This document shows, piece by piece, positions 1-8,809 of a stretch of 64,000 bases of DNA (the stretch's first letter is position 1; every line of letters starts with the position of its first letter). The stretch covers positions 2,628,578-2,692,577 of the forward strand of contig NW_008705565.1 in the NCBI RefSeq assembly GCF_000186865.1. The letters are read 5' to 3'. The DNA comes from Aureococcus anophagefferens (taxonomy: Eukaryota > Sar > Pelagophyceae > Pelagomonadales > Pelagomonadaceae). The translations under genes and the position numbers were made by a program. The notes beneath the pieces are model-generated. The model ran no database searches, was not told where the DNA came from, and saw nothing but the letters and a program-made list of their open reading frames with translations.

Positions 1-1203
1 GTGGAGACGTACCTGTGTGGAAATCAACCAGTGGAATGGACGCGTCCAGCAAAACTTCAAACCTCTCTATCTCGGTCAAATCGAAGTCGATTCGGCTGAT
101 TTTTGGACGAATCGATTGCTCTCGTCGAGTTCTCGAAGCACGGCCAAAAAGTCTGGTCCGAACCGTTCAATTACGCGCACATTGACGTCGGGTTGAAGAT
201 TTGATTTGCACACAGAGACGTACGCCGTGCCGTCCGGGTGGAGCCCGGGCCGCGACTCGACGTCGCCCCCGAAGTCGAAGCTCCACAGATTCGCGCCGGA
301 CGTGATCTCGACGCCCGACACCGTCCCGGACCAGTCGCCGAGGAGGTAGGACACGGCGTCCGCGCCGACGGCGACCGTGCCGCCGCCGCCGGGGCCCTTC
401 GTCGCCGCCCGCCAGACCTCCTCGCCCGTCTTCGCGTCGAGGGCCAGCGCGTGGCACTGGCCGCAGTCGTCGGCGCAGGAGTGGCTGCCGTTCCAGGAGG
501 GCACGTCCGGCGGCGGCCAGGACGAGCACTTGCCGCCCTCGTTCGTCTGCCCGACGACGAGCGACGCCGCGCCCGACGGCCCGGGCGCGAGGCCCCAGCC
601 CGCGTCGCCGTGCGCGCCGACGTCCGCGCGCCACTTTTGCTCGCCCGTCGCGCCGTCGACGGCGTACACGAAGCCGTCGAAGGAGCCCACGAAGGCCGTG
701 CCGTCCGTATCTAAAGCGACGGGCCCGTAGACCGCGCCGCCCGTCGAAAAGCGCCAGACCTCCGCGCCCGTCGCGTCGAGCTTGTAGACGTTGTGGTCGT
801 AGGCGCCGAAATAGACCGCGCCCGCGTCGTCGACGGCCGGCGAGCTGCGGATCTTCTCGCAGGCGCACAGCCCGTGCTCGCACCAGTTCGGGTCGCACGC
901 CGGCTGCGCCGGGACCGCGAAGGTCCAGAGGACGTCTCCCGTCGTCTTGTTCGCGCAGCGGAAGACGCCGTCGTCGCTGCCGAAGTAGACGCGCCCGAAG
1001 GCGACGGCGGGGCTGCCGACGACGCGGTCGCCGGCGGCGATGGTCCACTCGGCGCGGTCGCCGGCGTCCGACGCGACGACGCCCTTGTAGGACGTGTACT
1101 GCGCGTTCTGGCCCCACATGGGCCAGTCGTGGTCCGCGAGGCCCGCAGCGGACGCCGGAGCCCACAGGCACGAGGCCGCCACGATCGTCGAGAGGCTGCC
1201 CAT
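1..1203 (-). CDS. Secreted PQQ-like beta-propeller protein (3' end outside window)
   Basis: Starts at the ATG at 1203-1201 with a signal-peptide-like leader (residues 1-20, ending near ASAAG). It then shows at least five PQQ/BamB-type propeller repeats of the form xxxGxxxW at about residues 86-93 (TTGDVLW), 145-151, 184-191, 258-264 and 302-308. Cys pairs near residues 102-115 and 225-250 suggest an extracellular, disulfide-bonded protein. Exon 1 is 224-1203. A family-A introner forms the intron 13-223, and the next exon (1-12) runs off the window. Splicing at GTACGT rejoins Thr-Ala-Tyr-Val in frame (phase 2). The start lies 57 bp from the divergent sulfatase start. Seen: repeats, leader and intron. 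Inferred: binding or structural role; no catalytic residues are recognised. Confidence 0.75.
13..215 (-). mobile_element. Introner element, family A copy 1 (intron 13-223 of propeller gene)
   Basis: A 203-bp element bounded by 8-bp duplications AGACGTAC at 5-12 and 216-223. Read in the gene's sense it begins CTGTGTGCAAATC and ends GATTTCCACACAG. The upstream duplication supplies the donor GTACGT and the element supplies the CACAG acceptor. It lies in orientation 1 (AAATCTTCAA side first). No transposase is encoded. Confidence 0.9.
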
Positions 1204-1260
1204 CGCGCGTGCTCTGCGAGCACGAGGCGCTCGAGGCCTAGCTAGGTTCAAGCACGGCTT
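1204..1260. promoter_or_regulatory. 57-bp divergent intergenic promoter
   Basis: This is all the DNA between the start codons of the propeller gene (minus) and the sulfatase gene (plus), so both core promoters and 5' UTRs must fit here or overlap coding sequence. It contains a short perfect inverted repeat, GTGCTC-TGC-GAGCAC. No TATA box is visible. Confidence 0.45.
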
Positions 1261-3077
1261 ATGGGCTGCCGATTCTTCGTGATGATGGTCTCGCGCTGCG
1301 CCCCGCTGCTGGTCGCGGCGTCCGCCGGCGCGGCGCCGCCCGACCTCTGGCTCGTCGTCGCCGACGACCTGGGCTACAACGAGGTGAACTTCATGAACGC
1401 CACGCGCGGCATCGAGACGCCGTTCCTCGACGCGTTGGCCGCCGATGGCGTCGTGCTCACGCAGTACTACGTCGCGCCCATCTGCAGCCCGACGCGCAGC
1501 TCGCTCATGACGGGCAAGTACACCGCGCGCCTCGGCACGCAGTCCAACGTCATCTACTGGGACACGCCGTGGTCCGTGCCGCTCGAGCACGCGTTCGTCT
1601 CCGAGCGTTTGCAGGCCGCGGGCTACGACACGGCGCTCTTCGGCAAGTGGCACCTGGGCATGCACGCCGACGCATTCACGCCCCTGTCCCGCGGCTTCGG
1701 GACCCACGTGGGCTACTACCAGGGCTGCGAGAGCGCGTTCACGCACGTCGCCGCGTGCCGCGCCGTGTGGAAATCAAATCTTCAACTCGACGTCAATGTG
1801 CGCGTAATCGAAAGGGTTTGGACCGGCCTCTTCGGCCGTGCTCCGAGAACTCGACGAGAGCCATCGATTCGTCCAAAGATCAGCCGAATCGACTTCGAAT
1901 TGACCGAGCTCGAGAATTTCAAAGTTTGGTCGGGACGTCCCAAACGAGTGGTTGATGTCCACACAGGTGCTGCGAGGCCGGCTCGCCGGACGCCGACGAC
2001 AACTTCACCTGCGCGGGGCGCTACGCGGGCTACGACTGGTTCGAGGACGGCGTCCCGGCCCCGGCGGCGAACCGCACGAAGTCGAGCGACGTCCTCGCGG
2101 CGTCGGCGTCGGCGTTCCTCGCGGCGCGGACGACGACGCCCTACTTCCTCGAGGTCGCCTTCCAGAACGTCCACGGGCCCTACACGACGACGCCCGCGTT
2201 CCGCGCGAAATACGCCGCCAAGAAATTCTCCGACGCCGAGCGGACGCTCTTCGGCTACATCACAGAGATGGACGCGGCCGTCGGCGCGATCGTCGACGCG
2301 GCCAAAAGCTTCGACGCGGCCCGCTTCGACGACGCGGTCGTCGTCTTCACGAGCGACAACGGCGCGCCCGCGTTCGGGAAGGACAGCGTCGACCACACGC
2401 GGGACGGCGACTACATCGCGCGGAACCACCCCTTCCGCGGCGTCAAGAGCTTCCTCTGGGAGGGCGGGACGCGCGTCGCGGCCTTCGTTTCGTCGAGGAA
2501 CCGCGTCCCGGCGGCGCGGCGCGGCGCCCGGAGCGCCGGCCTCTTCCACGTCACGGACTGGCACCCGACGCTCGTCGCGCTGGCGACGGGACACGCGCCG
2601 GCGGGCCTCGACGGGTTCGACGTCTGGGACGCCGTCGCCCTCGGCGCGCCCTCGCCGCGGACCGAGGTGTTGTACGGCCTGAGCCCGCTCCGCGACGCGG
2701 GCCAGGCCAAGGCGCCCAAGGCCGCGCTCCGCGTCGGCGAGCTGAAGCTGCTCGCGTTCTGCTACGCCGTCGCCGGCGCCGACGGCGCGGCGGCGAGCGG
2801 GCCGTCGGCGGGGCCGGGCATGCCCGCCGACTTCTCGCCGGACGGCCTCGCGGTCTACAACCTCACCGCGGACCCGTCCGAGACGACGAACGTCGTCGCG
2901 GCGCTCGACGCGCCGCTGCTCGCCAACCTCCTCGGCCGCCTCGCGCACTTCGCGGACGCGAGCGTGCCGCCGATGCAGTGGGACCCGCCCTACCAGGGCG
3001 ACGACTACGCGTGCGCCGCGTGCCCGAAGCACGCGCCGAGCGCCGGCGTCGCGGCGCCCTGGCTGCCCTGGCTCTAA
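1261..3077 (+). CDS. Secreted sulfatase (arylsulfatase family)
   Basis: Exons 1261-1754 and 1967-3077 give 534 residues. The N-terminus is signal-peptide-like (about residues 1-25). It is followed by the metal-binding VVADDLGYN (Asp35-Asp36) and the formylglycine signature C75-S-P-T-R79 followed by SSLMTGKY, then GKWHLG at about 128-133. Exon 2 carries FTSDNGAP, the second metal-site motif. These are hallmark residues of the formylglycine-dependent sulfatases, and the start resembles the ARSB/ARSI/ARSJ group. The natural substrate is probably a sulfated polysaccharide, which is inference. The intron (1755-1966, phase 2) is a family-A introner; removing it joins Ala-Ala-Cys to Cys-Glu-Ala with no frame change. 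The stop is followed after 78 bp by a convergent small gene. Confidence 0.9.
1763..1966 (+). mobile_element. Introner element, family A copy 2 (intron 1755-1966 of sulfatase)
   Basis: A 204-bp element between GTGCCGCG (1755-1762) and GTGCTGCG (1967-1974), an 8-bp duplication with one mismatch. The donor-side end is CCGTGTGG and the acceptor end is CCACACAG. Orientation 1. The donor is GTGCCG in the first duplication copy. Confidence 0.9.
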
Positions 3078-3155
3078 GGTCGCGATGCGCGTCGTGGACG
3101 GGAGCTTACGCTGGGACGTCGCGCGACGCGCGCGTCGCGCGTCGCGGCGGGCCGC

Positions 3156-3443
3156 CTATCGTCGCGCCGTCGCGCGGCCGCGGCGCGCCGGGTGGCTGAA
3201 CTCGAAGCGGCCGTCGGGCCGCGGCTCGGCGGGCGACGGCTCGCGGGCGAGCTTGGCGCGCTTGGCGACGTCGACGGTGCGCGGCGCGCGGGCGTTGCGC
3301 CGGGGCTGGTGGCCCTTCGCCTTGATCGACGTCTTCATCTGCTTGTCGACGTTCTGCGTCGACGTGAACTTGCTCACGATCTTCGACCGGCTCCGGCCGG
3401 GCTGCGCCTTGCGCGTGAGGCCCTGGCGGCCCTTGTGGCCCAT
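3156..3443 (-). CDS. Small very basic protein, unknown function
   Basis: A 95-residue reading frame with an ATG start at 3443 and TAG at 3156. It is rich in Lys and Arg throughout (start MGHKGRQGLTRKAQ, then QNVDKQMKTSIKAKGHQP). It has no Cys, no membrane segment and no leader, which suggests a nucleic-acid or ribosome-associated role; that is inference from composition only. It is convergent with the sulfatase and divergent from the Tubby-like gene, with 161 bp between starts. It could be spurious, but the conserved-looking Lys/Gln/Asn-rich middle is unlike the GC-driven antisense frames elsewhere. Confidence 0.5.
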   Translation of the reverse strand: MGHKGRQGLTRKAQPGRSRSKIVSKFTSTQNVDKQMKTSIKAKGHQPRRNARAPRTVDVAKRAKLAREPSPAEPRPDGRFEFSHPARRGRATARR

Positions 3444-3604
3444 GGTTGTTGCGAGGGAGCGTGCGGCGCCGCGACGACTACTATCGCTCGCAGCTGCGGC
3501 AGCTCGTGGGCCGATGCGGCCGCGTCGTTGAATCGTTGCCCACAGCTTGCTTCTCGAGTTAAGGTGAGTGGCTGCGGCGCGCGGGCTGCCCTCGCCTCGA
3601 CGCC

Positions 3605-5074
3605 ATGCGCCCGCCGAGCTCGCGGTCGCCGCCGCGGCGGCCGACGGAGCGGTCCTGGGCGAGGGACGACGGCGACTTCGACTCCGAGGACGACGAGCGG
3701 CGCACGGCCGACGACCGGAGCGACGCGAGCAGCCCGGCCTACCAGCGCGGCGCGCACCGCCCGGCGGCGAACCCGCTGCGGAGCAGCGACAACCGGAGCA
3801 GCCAGGGCTCCTTCTTCGGCTCCCAGGACGGCCGCGGAGCGCCGCCCGTCGAGAGCTCCGTGGTGCCGACGGCGGTCCTCGACTCGCTGAAGAAGGCGAC
3901 GGGCCGCGCGGCGACGCTCCTCCGGGACCTGCAGCGGCTCCGGCGCACGCAGGCGGCGCAAACCGTCGACGACGCCATCGACGACGCAGCGCGGGAGGCC
4001 GACGTGCCGAAGCTCGACCTCGAGGACGTCGTCCGGTTATTACGGGCCGTCGTCGAGACGTCCGAGGATCTGTCGGCCGCGGCGTGCGACGCGCCCCCGC
4101 CGACGCCCCAGGGCCTGGCGTCGACGCGGTCCGCGCCCGGCGGCGGCCACGGCTGGGGGCCCAGCGCCCGCCGGCCCGCGGGCCCCCACGCGGTGCCCAT
4201 GGTCTGGGCGACGAAGGCCGCGCCCGAGGGCTGCCGCGTCCGCGCGGAGCTGCGGCGCATCACGTCCGGCGGCGAGCGCATGGGCAAGCTCATGAAGAAG
4301 TCGCTGCGCCACTACTGCTTCACCATCGTCCGGAACGACGACGACGCGGGCGCGGCGCTCGCGGGCGCGCGGACGTGGCGGTCCTTCGAGGGCGGCGGCG
4401 AGCACCACACGCTCTGGGCCAAGGCCTTCGACGTGGCCGACTGCTGCATCTCCCTGAGCAAGGACGACATCGAGGGCGCGCCCTGGCCCCGCAACGCGGA
4501 GACCTACGTGGGCCGCCTGACGACGCCGGAGCCGGGCGTCGCGCTCGGCCGCCTCTCGCACTGCTTCGTGCTCCACGACCAGGGCCTGCCCATCGACGTC
4601 GCGGGCAAGCCGGAGAAGCTCGCGCGGGAGCGCGGCGTCGTCGCCATCGACGCGGCGACGCACCCGTCCTTCATGGCCGTGTCCGTGCCGCTGCCGCCGC
4701 CGCCGGGCACGCGCGGCGACGCGAACGAGTGGCGGCCGACGGAGGCGCGCGAGTCCATCGCGCACCAGGAGCTGGCCATCATCAACGCCGACTCCATGGC
4801 CGACATCATGGCGCGGCGCAAGGACGCGCGGCCCGTGCGCCGCTTCGACGTCGCGTCGGGCCTCCAGCCGTCGCCCGAGGCCGTCAAGAGCCGCAAGAAC
4901 TTCAAGCTCATCGCCCAGGACGAGGACGCGCCGCCCGAGCCCGCGCTCCAGATGGCCAAGGTCCGCGCCTACGGCGGCGGCTCCAACGACGTCTACGAGG
5001 TCCAGTTCACGCACCCGTTCTCCCCGAGCCAGGCCTTCGCCATCTGCATGTCGCGCTTCCTCATCGAGATCTAG
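3605..5074 (+). CDS. Tubby-like protein
   Basis: 489 residues from the ATG at 3605. The N-terminal third is disordered and rich in Ser, Arg and Asp. The C-terminus carries tubby-domain landmarks: RKNFKLI near residue 437, then MAKVRAYGGG, and the closing strand-helix HPFSPSQAFAICMSRF at about 468-484, which matches the family's PLS.LQAFAICLSSF ending. Tubby domains bind phosphoinositides at membranes; that role here is inferred from the family. The central part (residues 215-400) is divergent and holds long insertions compared with animal tubby proteins. No intron is visible. Confidence 0.65.
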   Translation: MRPPSSRSPPRRPTERSWARDDGDFDSEDDERRTADDRSDASSPAYQRGAHRPAANPLRSSDNRSSQGSFFGSQDGRGAPPVESSVVPTAVLDSLKKATGRAATLLRDLQRLRRTQAAQTVDDAIDDAAREADVPKLDLEDVVRLLRAVVETSEDLSAAACDAPPPTPQGLASTRSAPGGGHGWGPSARRPAGPHAVPMVWATKAAPEGCRVRAELRRITSGGERMGKLMKKSLRHYCFTIVRNDDDAGAALAGARTWRSFEGGGEHHTLWAKAFDVADCCISLSKDDIEGAPWPRNAETYVGRLTTPEPGVALGRLSHCFVLHDQGLPIDVAGKPEKLARERGVVAIDAATHPSFMAVSVPLPPPPGTRGDANEWRPTEARESIAHQELAIINADSMADIMARRKDARPVRRFDVASGLQPSPEAVKSRKNFKLIAQDEDAPPEPALQMAKVRAYGGGSNDVYEVQFTHPFSPSQAFAICMSRFLIEI

Positions 5075-5120
5075 GCGGCCGCGCCGGGCTGTCGCGCTCG
5101 CCCAACCGAGGTGATCTAGG

Positions 5121-5819
5121 CTACCGTCGCATAATGCCCGTGCCGCCGCACCAGTCGCAGGGGAACTCGTCCCCGAACTGCGCGCGGTACCCCTTGCCGT
5201 TGCAGAGGTCGCAGGGACGGACGCCGTCCTCGCCGCCGACGATCGTGACGTCGAGCTCCTCCGTGACGCGCAACGACGCGAGGTAGCGGCTCCACGCGCG
5301 GTCGACGTCCGTCTTCGCCTGGGCCGCCTCCTCCTCCGCGAGGTCCTGGAGCGCGTCGTCCCAGACCTTTTGCCGGTCCGCGTCGCCGCCGACGGGCGAC
5401 GCCGCGCCTTTGGCCGCGGCGGCGACGACGTCGGAGAAGTCGCCGACCCACGCGTCGGCCGCGTCGGCGGGCGCGACGGAGCGCGACGCGTCGAGGAGCC
5501 GCACGCTGCTCTCCGTGACCTTGAACGTCGCGACGGCCGCGGCGGGCGACGCGACCGTCACGCGCCGCGCGAGCGCGTTCGCCTCGAAGAGCGACGCGCA
5601 GCGGTGCGTCCGCGTCTCGCCGGCGAGCGCCTTGGCCGCGGCGGACGCCGGCCCTTCGTAGACGACGTCCCGCGGCGGCGTGAAGCGCACCTCGTAGTAG
5701 GCCTCCGGCGCCGGCGGGTCCCAGGGATTGGAGCGGCGCGGCGTGTGCGCTGGTCTCGTGGTTGGATGGATGAATGCGCGGGTTGGCAGCGCTGCGAGTG
5801 CGAGCGCGACGATGCGCAT
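5121..5819 (-). CDS. Plastid-targeted DnaJ-type zinc-finger protein
   Basis: Start taken at the ATG at 5819 (MRIVALALAALPTRAFIHP). This is a hydrophobic signal peptide followed by an Ala-Phe style cleavage motif and a basic stretch, as in stramenopile bipartite plastid leaders. The frame is open further upstream but without an ATG. The C-terminus has two Cys repeats of DnaJ type, CDLCNGKGY and CDWCGGTG, separated by about 12 residues. This resembles small plastid zinc-finger proteins that act in folding or thylakoid assembly. The middle (residues 30-190) is not recognised. 232 residues, no intron. It is convergent with the Tubby-like gene, 46 bp between stops. Confidence 0.65.
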   Translation of the reverse strand: MRIVALALAALPTRAFIHPTTRPAHTPRRSNPWDPPAPEAYYEVRFTPPRDVVYEGPASAAAKALAGETRTHRCASLFEANALARRVTVASPAAAVATFKVTESSVRLLDASRSVAPADAADAWVGDFSDVVAAAAKGAASPVGGDADRQKVWDDALQDLAEEEAAQAKTDVDRAWSRYLASLRVTEELDVTIVGGEDGVRPCDLCNGKGYRAQFGDEFPCDWCGGTGIMRR

Positions 5820-6003
5820 GCTACGCGTACGAGGGGCGCGCACGCGCGCCTGGCACGGGCAACGCGAGCCCGTTGCCACAGTCACTGCCCGCGGCGCCCG
5901 GCCGCTTCCAGATCGAAGGCAACACCGTGCTTGAAGTTAAGTTGCATCGACCTGAGGCGACGCTATCCGGTAGCTCCCCTAAAAAAGCAGAGTTCCGCCG
6001 CTT

Positions 6004-6870
6004 TTACCCGGGAATGATCATGCCCGTGTCCCAGTCGACGAGGGGCATGCGCTCGTGGCCCGGCGGGAGCCGGTGGTCGATCAGGAGCTGGAGGATCCAC
6101 TTCTCGTGGCCGTCCTCGACGGGCTCGGCGAAGTGGAGCAGGTCCAGGCGCGAGTCGTAGAGGAGCGCGTTGCCGCCGACGGGCGGGAACGCGAGGCCGT
6201 CCTCGGGGAAGACCGTGCGCCCGCCCCCGCCCGGCTCGACGGTGTTCAGGTAGACCAACAGCGTCGCGTCCTTGCCGTCGACGTGGGGCGCGACGCCCTC
6301 GCCGCCGCGGTAGCGCACGACCGTCGCGTCGCGGATGAGCACCGTCGCGCGGTCCGGCCGGTAGTACAACTCCTCGGCGAAGCGGTAGTTCCGGTGCTCC
6401 AGGCCGAGCAGCTTCAGCGCCTTGGGCGCGATCATGTCGAGCACCTCCTCGGGCATGCGCACGCGCCGCCCGGACGTCGCCCCGCCGCTCCACTCGACGG
6501 CCTCCTTGGCCTGCTCCGCGGTGTAGCCGGAGGACTCGGCGGCGGTGTCGTCCGTGTTGACGCGGTTGTTCAAATACTCCGTGCACTCCTCGACGTCGTC
6601 GCGGCAGGCCGTCCGCACGCACGTGGCGCACTCGTCGCTCGTGAGGAACCCGTCGATGCGCAAGACCGGCGGCGCCTCGTGCTCGAGGGTGAGCACGAAG
6701 TCGTCGGTGTTCGGCGTCAGCTCCCAGGCGGCGCCGATGACGCCGAGGTCCGGCGGTGGTGGTGCCACGGAGGCGAGGGCCGTGCGTCTTCTCGGGAGGG
6801 TTTGACACGGGCGCAGGGCCTGCGCGACGTGGGCGATGACGACGAACGCAGAGAGTCGCACCACCATCAT
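6004..6870 (-). CDS. Prolyl-4-hydroxylase-like 2OG-Fe(II) dioxygenase
   Basis: 288 residues from the tandem ATGs at 6870/6867. The N-terminus is hydrophobic (MMVVRLSAFVVIAHVAQA) and then Arg-rich, so it enters the secretory or plastid route. The double-stranded beta-helix domain is clear: VVRYRGGEGVAPHVDG gives the iron ligands His196-x-Asp198, LLHFAEP gives the distal His246, and Lys257 in HEKWILQ is the 2-oxoglutarate anchor. This is the order of the P4H/PHD family. Such enzymes hydroxylate proline or lysine residues of target proteins; the actual substrate cannot be read from sequence. No intron. Its upstream neighbour on the same strand is the GMC oxidoreductase, 66 bp away. Confidence 0.8.
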   Translation of the reverse strand: MMVVRLSAFVVIAHVAQALRPCQTLPRRRTALASVAPPPPDLGVIGAAWELTPNTDDFVLTLEHEAPPVLRIDGFLTSDECATCVRTACRDDVEECTEYLNNRVNTDDTAAESSGYTAEQAKEAVEWSGGATSGRRVRMPEEVLDMIAPKALKLLGLEHRNYRFAEELYYRPDRATVLIRDATVVRYRGGEGVAPHVDGKDATLLVYLNTVEPGGGGRTVFPEDGLAFPPVGGNALLYDSRLDLLHFAEPVEDGHEKWILQLLIDHRLPPGHERMPLVDWDTGMIIPG

Positions 6871-6936
6871 GCGTGAGTTGGTGACAAGCTTGAAGTCGTC
6901 ATTGCAGTTCAACAAACTGGAGCTCTATGGTTCTCG

Positions 6937-8649
6937 TTAGGGCGGCTCCGCGGTGAGGACGAGGTCCGCGCACCGCTCGCCGATCATGACGCACGTCGCG
7001 TTCGTGTTGCAGCCGACGATGTCGGGCATGACGGACGCGTCGGCGACGCGGAGGCCGGCGACGCCCCGTACGCGCAGGGCCGCGTCGACGACGTCGCCCA
7101 TGCGGCACGTGCCGACGGGGTGGTACATCGTCGAGACGTACTTGCGCACGTAGTCCTCGACGTCGGCGTCCGTCTCGACGGCCGGGCCCGGGTGGACCTC
7201 CGTCGCGCCGACGTCCGCGCAGATGCGGCGCCCCAAGTCCCGGCAGAGTTTGACCCCATCCACCAGCAATTTCAGGTCGTAGCCCTCGGGGTCCGTGAGG
7301 TAGTTGGGGCGGATGAGCGGCAGGTCCGAGTCGTCCCTCAAACACACGGAGCCGCGCGACCGCGGGTGGATCAGCGACGGCGTCAGCGTGAAGCCTTCGC
7401 CTATCGGATTGAAGCCGTCGGGGTGGAAGAACACGGTACCCAAATGGACCTGGAGGTCCGGCGCGTCGCCCCGGGCGTCGCCGGCCGCCGGCCGGAGCCG
7501 CGTAAACATCGAGCCCTCGCAGATGTTGCTGTGCGAGTGCGGCGTCACGCCGCCGGCCACGCGGTACGACAGCGGCACGTGCAGATGGTCGATGAGGTGC
7601 TGGCCGACGCCCGGCGCGTCGCGGACCACGGGGATGCCGCGTCGTTCGAGGTCCTTCCTCGGACCGACGCCCGACCGCAGCAGCAGCAGCGGACTGTTCA
7701 CGGCGCCGCAGCAGACGACGACCTCGCGCCGCGCGCGGTAGCGCCGGACCGCGCCGCCGCGCCGCGCTACTTCGACGCCGACGGCGCGGGGGACGGCGCC
7801 GCCGCGGTCCCAGAGGATTTCCCGCGTCTCGCGTTCGAGCTCGACGCGGAGCGCGCCCGACGGCGACGCCGCCTCCGTCTGCCCGGCGCGCGGGTAGGCG
7901 CCGACCATCTTGAGGTAGGCAGACGTCGAACAGCGGCGGCCGCCGCGCGCGTTGACGTCGTTGCAGCCGACGCCGGACGTCGTCGCGGCGAAGTCGCGGT
8001 TCGCGGCAACGCCCATGGCCACCGCGGCCCGGACGAAGGCCTTCGTCGCGAAGCTCGACGCGTCGTCGGGATGGTGCCACGGGTGGTCCAGCGGCGCGAC
8101 CGTGATGGGGCCCGCGGCGCCGTGCAGCTCGGAAGGGCCCGCGGGGTGCGTCTCCGCCCTCCTGAAATAGGGCAACACGGCGTCGTAGGCCCAGCTCGCG
8201 TCGCCGAGGAGCCGCGCCCAGTGGTCGAAGTCCCGCGGGTCGCCGCGCAGGAAGACCATGGTGTTGAACGACGAACAGCCGCCGACGACCTTGCCGCGCG
8301 GCCAGTAGAGGCCCCGGCCGCCGATCTCCGGCTGCGGCTCGGACCCGTAGATCCAGTCTCTGTCGCTGCCGAAGACGTGCTCGACCTTGCCGAAGTAGTC
8401 GACCGCCGTCTGGATCTGAGCGACGTCGTCGTCCTGGCCGGCCTCGAGCAGCAGCGTCGAGCAATGTGGCGCACCCTGGGCGAGGCGCGCGGCCACGGCG
8501 CAGCCCGACGAGCCAGCGCCGACGACGATGTAATCGACCGTCGCGTCGCACTCGTCCTCGCGTTGCGCCTTGGCCAGCGCGACGCCGCCACCGCACACTG
8601 CCACGCCGCCGAGCAGGCGGGCAGCCACGGGGCGGAGATGATGGTACAT
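6937..8649 (-). CDS. GMC family FAD oxidoreductase
   Basis: 570 residues from the ATG at 8649. The leader is hydrophobic (ARLLGGVAVCGGGVALA), then comes the FAD dinucleotide fold VVGAGSSGCAVAARL. Signature 1 is PRGKVVGGCSSFN, signature 2 is GAVNSPLLLLRSGVGP, and the C-terminal domain has YHPVGTCRMG and MPDIVGCNTNA. The order and length fit choline-dehydrogenase-like GMC enzymes. The algal fatty acid photodecarboxylases belong to the same superfamily, so that activity is an alternative that only a phylogeny could settle. FAD is expected as cofactor, and a membrane, plastid or secretory location is suggested by the leader. No intron. Confidence 0.85.
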   Translation of the reverse strand: MYHHLRPVAARLLGGVAVCGGGVALAKAQREDECDATVDYIVVGAGSSGCAVAARLAQGAPHCSTLLLEAGQDDDVAQIQTAVDYFGKVEHVFGSDRDWIYGSEPQPEIGGRGLYWPRGKVVGGCSSFNTMVFLRGDPRDFDHWARLLGDASWAYDAVLPYFRRAETHPAGPSELHGAAGPITVAPLDHPWHHPDDASSFATKAFVRAAVAMGVAANRDFAATTSGVGCNDVNARGGRRCSTSAYLKMVGAYPRAGQTEAASPSGALRVELERETREILWDRGGAVPRAVGVEVARRGGAVRRYRARREVVVCCGAVNSPLLLLRSGVGPRKDLERRGIPVVRDAPGVGQHLIDHLHVPLSYRVAGGVTPHSHSNICEGSMFTRLRPAAGDARGDAPDLQVHLGTVFFHPDGFNPIGEGFTLTPSLIHPRSRGSVCLRDDSDLPLIRPNYLTDPEGYDLKLLVDGVKLCRDLGRRICADVGATEVHPGPAVETDADVEDYVRKYVSTMYHPVGTCRMGDVVDAALRVRGVAGLRVADASVMPDIVGCNTNATCVMIGERCADLVLTAEPP

Positions 8650-8809
8650 CGCGCGGTTCAATGAGCGATCTGTGTCAACGTTGCCACAGCTAGGCTAGGA
8701 GAGGTTAACAGCTAGAGGGCCTCCCCCAGGGGGGTTTGCGGTGCTCCGGACGGCACGCGACGGGAGGCGCGCGACCCCCGGGCGGCCGAGCGGCCAGTTG
8801 GGGCTGCCC

